From Pyrenochaeta sp. MPI-SDFR-AT-0127 (Eukaryota > Ascomycota > Dothideomycetes > Pleosporales > Cucurbitariaceae), in the NCBI GenBank assembly GCA_020747015.1, contig JAGTJM010000009.1, forward strand, positions 682,001-746,000: DNA of 64,000 bases. The letters run 5' to 3'. Under the pieces are notes generated by a model that ran no database searches, was not told the origin of the DNA, and worked only from the letters and a program-made list of their open reading frames with translations. Positions 56,881 through 64,000 of the stretch are shown here, one piece after another. Position 1 is the stretch's first letter, and the number at the start of each line of letters is the position of its first letter. A program made the translations under genes and the position numbers.

Positions 56881-59385
56881 TCATTCGTCTCTGAAGATCC
56901 ATCTCCCACCCTTTTGTTGGGCCTCAAGCCAACGCCCCTGTACAATTGTCTTCTCCAGTTCTTTTGCTCTATCCTTATCTTCTTGCTGCTCCTGTGTTGT
57001 CGGAAAGTCGACTCTCCAAAAACCCGGGGGCGTTCTACGCCGCTCATATGCTTCTCGATGTTTCCCAGTTTCTTTCGCCATTCTTTTTGTTCGTGCCTGG
57101 AGAACCAGCTCTTGGCGCTCGTCTGACGACATTTGTGTAAGATGCATGCTATTGTATGCGTCGCCAAGATAGTCTTCGAGGAGAACTTCCTCCTGGGATG
57201 CTGAGAGAGGGGCTTGGGCCTCTGCAAAAGTTCGGAAAGTCGAACCACAGCACTGGGGGTTGGTACAGCCTGGTAGACACATGCGGTCGCCTCGTTTGCG
57301 AACAGTTTCGGAGAACGCGTAGCTATAGCCCTGGTTATAGGCTGGGTTTGGTTTGAAGTCTTTTATATTAAGCTCCGTGTACGGTTTTGTTCTTAGACGG
57401 CCTTGTTCCTTCTGAGGAGACGTCCGCGCTTTTCGTACGGTCGGCTTGGAACCATTCAACGTCCAAATCGGCCGGTCATCCAAGGGTGGAGTATCGAGCA
57501 GGTTCGAACTAAACTTCAAAGCCTTGCTGTGTCCCCCAGCCCCACTCGTGAGGGTGTGTGTGGCAAGGGCAGAGCTTGAAGGTGGAGTGGGGATCTGCTC
57601 GCGTTTGATCGTTGCAGATTCCAGTCTTGGGGTCCGACGCAACCTCTTTGCAGGCGACTGAGGACTCTTTGAATCCTGCAGCCTACGATTGAACTCCGCA
57701 CGGGCTAGATGCGGTGGCAACCTAAATTGATCCTCGTCCGAGGGCGGTGATACTTCACCGGACTCTGCAAGCATGTGATAGCCTTGTTTTTGTCCACCTT
57801 CGGCGTGGCCCGCTCTTTTATTGGCGGCCTCTTTTGAAATGTTTGTGAGTGTGTTCAAATCAAGCGGGCGAAGAACGGTTGACTCAGTCTGAAGTGGATC
57901 TGTTGGCTCGCTGATTGCTCGCCCTTCAGTGATTGCGATCTGGAGCTCATCGAATTTGACTTGGGGATCAGTGAAATCAGCTCCTACCTGATTATCTTCC
58001 TTCTTGATGGCTTGTGTAAAAGGTGCACTATTAGATCTCTGATGGCGAAGTATACCAGTCATATTAGAGTGGCTCAGAGGCTTTCTCCTGGCGTGACGGG
58101 GTGTTTGCAATACATTGGGTGCGGGCTCATCGAGATCAAAAGTTTCTGTCCGCAATAGATTAGAGGCAGTGATGGGCGGGCTACTGGGCGGCTCCTCCTT
58201 TACACGAAAAGGCTTTGATGGAGTACCGTCTGAAGATCGATCTGCGAAAATCTCGAACCGCGCTTTCGAATATTGACCTCTCTTCCGCTTAAGTGATCGC
58301 TCCGAAACAAATTGTGGGACATCGCCCTCGTCTCCTTCATCCCACGCTCGTTGTTGAACCCCCTGTTCCGCAATCTCGTCCTCCGTTGTCTGGCTTGAGC
58401 TGGGGTTGGTTATACGTAGGTGTGTCTGCGCATGTCGTTCATTTTCCGGAAGTGAAATTGCGTCATGAGAAGAGAGGGTCATGCTAGGGTCGTGGAGATA
58501 TCGATTTTGCTGTTTGTTGTGCGCGTCAGGACTCATGGGCTTTGGCGTGACGGCTGCGTTTGGGTTCATGGCTTCGTCACGAGTAATTGGATCTGCAGAG
58601 ACGGCCTGGTTTAGAGTTGCGGTCTCTAAACGCTGCGGAGGAGCCATAGGAGCAAGAGATGAGCGTTCAAGGTCGAGGGGTGACTGTGGGGTCCTCACGG
58701 TGGCTACAGACCTTGGGCTGGAAGGGAATCGAGGACGATCATCGTGTAAAGGGTGAACAGCTGACAACCTGGGTTCTTCGTCTTCAGGCCTCCTCTCTCC
58801 CTTGAGCTTTTGCTTCCCCGATTGGCGATCAGCGTACTCTTGCCATGCACGTACGCTGTCCTTCATGTCTTTATTCTTCTGCATAACTACGTTATTCTTC
58901 CTCTCAAGATATCTCACCTTCTGAGAGACGTCGTGATACTTCTTGTTCAATTCATTGAACCTATCAGTAAGGTGGCGATGTTCTTCGGCAGGCACCGATG
59001 ACTCTCTGGCATCAACCTTTTCATGTTTGGATGTCGCTTCAGAGATACCAAAATGTGTTTGCAGTTGCTCCTTCAATTGTGCGTTCTCTGTAGTAAGATG
59101 CTCATATTTAACAGCCTCGTTACTAATGTGTCGGAACAGAATCTGCTGGTGCTCATCCTCTGTGGGGTCTCAGTACACGCTATAGCCGTATGTGATCTGA
59201 CATACTTTGCTGAAGCACTTTCGTATGTTGTTCCTCCCCTGAAGTGGTATTAGTAGCTCTCTATCGCGCAGGTGAGCACACGCACTCTTCTTCCATTCTT
59301 GTTCAAAGTCTGGGGCAATAACCTCATCGTAAACGCGCGTCCACAAGGCTTTGTTCTTCTCGACCCATGCTGCAAATTCCGCCAT
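56881..59385 (-). CDS. SAE2: Sae2/Ctp1/CtIP DNA-end resection factor
   Basis: Sae2/Ctp1 activates the Mre11 nuclease to start resection of DNA double-strand breaks. Three exons (59385-59286, 59238-59206, 59159-56881) give 803 residues; the second exon is 33 nt. The joined N-terminus (MAEFAAWVEKNKALWTRVYD, then WKKREEQHTKVLQQKDEHQQ) is the coiled coil through which these proteins oligomerise. A long disordered region with many SP/TP sites follows. The C-terminal Sae2 domain has FKPNPAYNQGYSYAF, the metal-like CLPGCTNPQCC, YLGDAYNSM, and the hallmark RTPPGFWRVDFPTTQE. Thr754 in that motif corresponds to the CDK site Thr847 of human CtIP, so cell-cycle control is likely conserved. The gene is divergent from the F-box gene with only 209 bp between start codons. 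Confidence 0.93.
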
Positions 59386-59594
59386 GGCTACCCTAATAGC
59401 ATGGTAGATTGAGAAAAACAGGCGGAGCTAGAGTTGGTTCGACTTCGAGCTGTGTGTAGCCAGTGATGCTGCATGACGGTGGTGACGGGAAACGCGAGAC
59501 GCGAAGTCACGAGAGACGCACGGATCATTCTACGATAACGATAACACGCATCCCCATAATTGCATAATCTCGCCGCCTGCGACGAACATTCATT
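59386..59594. promoter_or_regulatory. Short bidirectional promoter between SAE2 and the F-box gene
   Basis: Only 209 bp separate the two divergent ATGs, so both genes must draw on the same region. No TATA box is evident. An inverted pair of gacg/cgtc elements occurs (for example near 59515), but I cannot assign a factor. Confidence 0.55.
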
Positions 59595-61287
59595 ATGAAG
59601 CGGGCGCATGAAGGTCAAGACGTTGACGAAAACCCAGCGAAGGTACGACGATTATTGAGATATGACAGGCTTTCAAAACTGAGCGACGAGCTGCTTGTGC
59701 GCATTTTATCGTTCACTCCTGTACCTTCGCTTCTCCTGTGCCAAAGGTATGCCATCCCAATGTTTAAACGAGACTTCTACTGACAGCTGCAGAGTATCGA
59801 AGAAGTTCAGTCGTCTTTCAGTCGATTCGGAACTCTGGAAAGCCGCATACTATCAAAAGTTTGTGCTCCCAAAAGCTTCCCGAATTCCCGGGATTAAAGA
59901 TATCGGCGGTCCCGATCGTCTACATTACTCTTCGAGATTGTCCAAGTGGCTAGATGAAGACTATTTGGTCAAAGATGGAGTCCAAACAGATTGGAAGCAA
60001 CAATTTCGGTTACGGCACAATTGGGCGCAAGGCCAGTGCGCAGTCACTGAGATTGTGGTTGCTGAAAGGCCCCCGGACCCGCCGCTACTGGTTATGATGT
60101 CAAATAACACAGTCTACACTGCGGACTCTATATCTGGTCTTCGAGCGTGGAGTTCAAAGGAAGAACGGGAGCTACTTGCATCAACACCACTCTTTACTGA
60201 AGCGGGCTCTGCACGATTACCAATATCCATGGCAACAGATGCGACTGAGACTGATGATGGCCTCGAAAAAGTTGTCATTGGCTTTGAGGACGGCTCATTC
60301 TCGGTTTTTGCCCTTAGAAGGGACCATAGGATATTTAACAGTCTTTTTACGCATCCTCCGTCGACTAACGGAACGCTTTCAGCACTCGCGTACTCTTCAC
60401 CATACCTCCTAACAATGACAGAGGATCATCTACTTTCTCTGTATGCGTTCCAAATAACGTTGAACATCTCCGGTACCCTGGATGCCCCAAAACTCCTGTA
60501 TTCGTTACGCTCGCACACCGCATGGCCTCCTGTGTCGTTGTCACTGCGAACAACAACGACAAGCATGACCGCCGCGATTGCGTATTCCCTTCCGACTTAC
60601 CTTTCTGGATGGACTGTAGGTGTGCAAGAGCTTATGCTATCGCACAAAGGGGAGCTTCTCGAGTCTCGCTTGGCCACCGCTGCCGATGAGCATTCATTCA
60701 CTCTTTCTGCATACCGGTCTGCGTCATCACCTTCGACGCGCTCGTCGTCTCCATTTCCAAGCACCACCCGAGAAGCTTCAATGACTAGCAATCCAAGTAG
60801 ATCGAAGCCCACCGCAATGTCATACTCACATCCCTATCTTCTTGTTGCCCATCCGGACAACACGCTCTCACTATACTTGGTACGATCGACTTCGTCAGTA
60901 CTGTCAATAAGTTCTGGCAACCGTCTTTGGGGTCACACATCTTCGATATCCGGTGCTCATGTTGGTATGCGTGGCAAGGCAGTTTCTGTAAGCCGATTAG
61001 GTGACGAGCTTCGGGTCTGGGATCTGGAAGGTGGTATGGCTTCATCAGCAACTCGTAAGCGCTCGAGAAATGGAGAACTGAGTGTTCGAGTGCAACCTTC
61101 TAGGATGAGTGACGAGGATGTTCAACACGAAGTGGGACGAAAAGCTGGACTGCGGCTTGCACTTGAACAAGGTTTTGACGACTCTACTATAAGTCGAGGC
61201 TGGGTAGGTTTCGACGAACAGAATGTCATTGTGCTACGAGAGAAGAGCCATGGTGGTCAAGCCCTAGTCGTGTATGATTTCACATAA
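59595..61287 (+). CDS. F-box protein with WD-like repeats
   Basis: F-box proteins link substrates to SCF ubiquitin ligases through Skp1. Two exons (59595-59746, 59793-61287; 46-nt intron) give 548 residues. The F-box lies at about residues 22-70 (LSKLSDELLVRILSFTPV, then LCQRVSKKFSRLSVDSELW), with the intron splitting it at an Arg codon. The rest contains weak beta-propeller features: VVIGFEDGSFSVFAL, TEDHLLSLYAF, LWGHTSSISGAHVG and DELRVWDLEGG. It also holds a conserved loop near VQTDWKQQFRLRHNW, just after the F-box. The C-terminus (GWVGFDEQNVIVLRE) closes the propeller. No membrane segment is visible. The target is unknown. Its start is 209 bp from the start of the divergent SAE2 gene, which hints at co-regulation but does not prove it. 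Confidence 0.87.
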
Positions 61288-62626
61288 GGGTGTAGAGGTG
61301 AACAAAGCAATATCTTAACGGGATTTGCTCAATTAAATCCAATTTCGTATTGCTATCTGTGATACAGCTGTCTCATTATCATCTCTATGGTTTCCTCTGC
61401 AGCATGTTCTCCTCAAAGTTAATCAAAGATTGACCTCAGCTTGGTTATTGAACATGAGCTTTAAATTCCCGAGTCATGTTAGAATTGTTATCATGATCGG
61501 ACCGTCTTTTAAAGCGTCGGCAGGAAGCGCAAGAGTAGTAGTGTTGGATCCAGACACCATGCTCATGGAGCGATCAATACTACTGGATTGCAATATGCCC
61601 AGGAATTCTACTCTTTCAAATAAGCTATACCAAATACATACTTTGTAACAACTACATTTGTTGCTTGAACTCGTCACTTCACAAATGGTCTTGTTAATAG
61701 ACCAACTTCCACATAGAAACGAGGCGATTTATGACGCTTGGAAACAATCTGAAGTCCACAATAAAAGTGACAACGCATGCAACCTTTCGTCGGCTGATAC
61801 TGATAGATCTTTAGTAAGGCCCTGTGATCTCAACATCGAGTGACATTACCAGTATTCTTGCCGTGGTCAATTTAAGGATGTACCACCTTAGCTAGATACT
61901 GGAGTGAGCAAGTGCATTGGTCTAATAGAGCCGAATGGGATCAACGTGCAGTACATCAGCCGCACGGATACGTAGCGGCAGCATAAGATTAAACTTTCTT
62001 TCCAGAGTAAAGCCACGTGCGCAAGAAATCGTTTGGTTACACGTTCTTCCATGCCTAGCTAGCCGCATATGTGGTTCTAGATCTGCACGACGCCGCCTAT
62101 CAAGCGAGGTTGGCTTTACGAATGACGTCGAGGAGAATCGAAATGTCCTCTTGTTCACGGTTGAAACTCCATGTTACCAAATCATAGGGTGAATAGACGC
62201 TGAGTTGATTCAAAACATTGACATTCCTGCTTTGCTAGCAAGATCACTTCTCATTCCAGCATACTGTTCGACGCCCGGCCCATAACTCCGGTAAGAATAT
62301 AACGGCCGGGCTAGCCAAGGTAGGCTAGCGCGACACACACCGTGCCTGCCGCGGAAAGATATTTTCAGTGACCTTCCTGCGTGCCCCTCGTTCTCTCTCC
62401 TCCAACCTTCAAACCCTCAGCTCCCGAAAGATCAATTGGTGGTGGTGCGAATTGCACGACTGTTGGATATTCTCTTCCGAAGACACGACGACGATTAACT
62501 TCTACGTCACTCTCTTACTCAACGACTTATAACGGTAAGAGCCTTCACGTGCTTGTGGAGCACCTATCATATTTGTTGGGACATTTTGCTGACGGAATTA
62601 GGTCTCTTCCTCAATTTTCACGAACA
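61288..62626. other. Intergenic region and leader of the zinc-knuckle gene
   Basis: The left two-thirds is AT-rich with no gene. The right part is the promoter and CT-rich leader of the zinc-knuckle gene, including a probable leader intron (62535-62601). Confidence 0.45.
62535..62601 (+). other. Probable 5'UTR intron of the zinc-knuckle gene
   Basis: The donor GTAAGA and acceptor TTAG bound 67 nt, with a branch-like GCTGAC before the acceptor. The ATG follows 26 nt after. Such leader introns are common in highly expressed fungal RNA-binding protein genes. Confidence 0.55.
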
Positions 62627-63554
62627 ATGGATTATCAAGCTCCTGCTACTGGTGCCGGTGGTCGTGGCTGCTACAACTGTAAGTGGAATGCTATGTTCGC
62701 CACTTGAAAACCACAACTCTCACTTTGCAACCCCGCTTTTGTTTCGTCCACGATATTCACGGGTTTCTTCAATATTTTATGCGCCAACTCCAGTCTTGCA
62801 ATTGCCGCTTCCAACCCATCTCTCGGCTATTCCAATTTTCTCCGGTGGTGTCTTTCGAGTCTCACCAAGTGTATTGCTCGCATTCGGCGTCTCTTATGTT
62901 TCTATTCCGATATTCCCTCGACCGTCTGTTTTCTGCGCCTTGACTCACAAATCATCAGGTGGAGACTCGTCTCATCGCGCTGCTGAGTGCCCCACTAAGG
63001 GTACTCCCACGTGCTACAACTGCGGCGAAAAGGGCCACGTTAGCCGCGAATGCACCTCTCCTCAGGCTGAGAAGACCTGCTACCGCTGCGGCGGTACCGG
63101 CCACATCTCTCGCGAGTGCACTAAGGACGGTGCTGCTGGTGGCGCCGGTGTTGGTGGTGGTCGCGGTGGTGGCAGCCAGGAATGCTACAAGTGCGGCCAG
63201 CAGGGTCACATTGCACGTAACTGCTCTCAGGGTGGTGGCTACGGTGGTGCTCAGGGCGGCTATGGTGGTGGCCGTGGAGGATACGGTGGCGGTCAGGGCG
63301 GCTATGGAGGAGCTCGCCAGACCACTTGCTATTCTTGCGGAGGGTTCGGTCACATGAGCCGTGATTGCACCCAAGGCCAGAAGTGCTACAACTGTAAGTG
63401 AAGCCAGCTCACGTGAGTCCTCGGTATGTCTAACCCATGGCTAGGCGGCGAGGTCGGCCATCTGTCGCGAGATTGCCCCCAGGAGACTTCTTCCGAGCGT
63501 GTGTGCTACCGCTGCAAGCAGCCCGGCCACGTCCAAAGCGCCTGCCCCAACTAG
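62627..63554 (+). CDS. GIS2: Seven-zinc-knuckle (CCHC) nucleic-acid-binding protein, Gis2/CNBP type
   Basis: Gis2, Byr3 and CNBP bind single-stranded RNA/DNA and promote translation of selected mRNAs in the cytoplasm. Three exons (62627-62678, 62959-63393, 63445-63554) give 198 residues. Seven CX2CX4HX4C knuckles are present: CYNCGDSSHRAAEC, CYNCGEKGHVSREC, CYRCGGTGHISREC, CYKCGQQGHIARNC, CYSCGGFGHMSRDC, CYNCGEVGHLSRDC and CYRCKQPGHVQSAC. Seven is the number in Gis2 and Byr3. A Gly-rich GGYGG/RGG stretch separates knuckles 4 and 5, as in animal CNBP, where the RG part is between knuckles 1 and 2. Both introns (280 and 51 nt) interrupt the second Cys codon of a CYNC at the same position. All metal ligands are intact. 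High GC third positions suggest strong expression. Confidence 0.93.
63231..63320 (+). repeat. Gly-rich GGYGG repeat in the zinc-knuckle gene
   Basis: The DNA is an imperfect repeat of ggcggctatggtggt-like units that encodes GGYGGAQGGYGGGRGGYGGG and more, an RGG/YGG-type low-complexity RNA-binding segment. Confidence 0.8.
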
Positions 63555-64000
63555 AATGTGTGTCCGGGTCCCGTCGATGTCCTTGATCTGGAACGAGTTT
63601 CGATTGCTAGAGATTGCGGCCACGATTTAACGATTCATCGACATGATTACGATTTCCTTTCGTTTGTATATTTTCTCATTCTGCGGCTAGCTGCCGTTTT
63701 TCGACGCTTACACGAAAAGCATATCATCGCCCAGCATGATTGGACTTGGTTCTTTCCCGAGTTGGCTGAATTGTCAAGAGAGTTGGTTATCGGAAAAGTC
63801 TGGATCCAGGAAGATTTTGCATTTGGTGGGAGATACAATGTGGGTTGGTAGGAGAGCGGAAACCTCTACGCGAGCAATGAATGGGAGCAGTGCTTGGTCT
63901 GCGCGTGGACTGCGATAGTAGGACAGTGTGGTTTCTTGTGCGGTGGAAGTCTGATGCGCTTGGTCAGGACGGAAAGGCCGGGGAGTTGGATGGAAGTCGA
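63555..64000. other. 3' flank of the zinc-knuckle gene
   Basis: This is the downstream region of the zinc-knuckle gene. The open frame 63558-63851 starts right after the stop codon and is not protein-like. No further gene is seen before the window ends. Confidence 0.45.

Noticed and set aside
1..64000. tRNA, 5S rRNA, transposon and CRISPR signals
   Set aside because: The few GGTTCGA-like matches (for example near 40798, 57501 and 59431) lie in coding or promoter sequence without matching acceptor stems. No terminal repeats, transposase or reverse-transcriptase motifs, or spaced repeat arrays were seen by eye.

Overview
This window looks like nuclear DNA of a filamentous ascomycete (Pezizomycotina). 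I would guess Dothideomycetes, but that is only an impression. The evidence is compact protein genes split by many short introns (mostly 44-90 nt, donors like GTAAGT/GTATGT, branch sites like CTAAC, acceptors CAG/TAG), and a gene content typical of such fungi: HookA, a Chs7-type chaperone, Pmt2, secreted M28 peptidases, a carnitine acetyltransferase and MARVEL and DUF7053 proteins. I see no operons, transposons, rRNA, tRNA or CRISPR. I built 23 protein gene models by joining exons by hand, on both strands, about one per 2.8 kb.

Layout. 0-14 kb: a 3'-truncated unknown gene (-), two secreted M28 aminopeptidases in tandem (+), a Puf4-type RNA-binding protein (+) and a small secreted I9-type inhibitor (+). 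14-26.5 kb: a Hook-family dynein adaptor (+), then four minus-strand genes: a large unknown gene whose single frame is broken by two in-frame TAG codons, a fumarylacetoacetase-family enzyme, TFIIH subunit Ssl1 and a chitin-synthase export chaperone containing an 8-nt microexon. 28-40 kb: five plus-strand genes: MFS sugar transporter, Pmt2 mannosyltransferase, an SDR, RNase H2 catalytic subunit and an unknown basic/Ser-rich protein. 40.7-64 kb: carnitine acetyltransferase (-), Rad57-type recombinase (+), DUF7053 protein (-), MARVEL protein (-), an Edc4-like decapping scaffold (-), Sae2/Ctp1 (-) divergent from an F-box protein (+), and a Gis2/CNBP seven-zinc-knuckle protein (+).

The genes do not form one pathway. 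There are loose themes: genome maintenance (Ssl1, RNase H2, Rad57, Sae2), mRNA fate (Puf4, Edc4, Gis2), wall and secretion (Chs7-like, Pmt2) and extracellular proteolysis (two aminopeptidases). Neighbourhood does not establish a functional link.

The most unusual signal is the minus-strand gene at 18198-21407: a 1,069-codon frame that stays protein-like directly on both sides of two TAG codons, with no convincing intron to remove them. Recoding (for example A-to-I editing UAG to UGG), readthrough, or recent inactivation would each explain it. Other points are the 8-nt and 21-nt exons, a stop-free alternative exon in the Hook gene, a transporter whose coding frame extends about 144 codons upstream of its first ATG, and two introns at the same codon position of two zinc knuckles.
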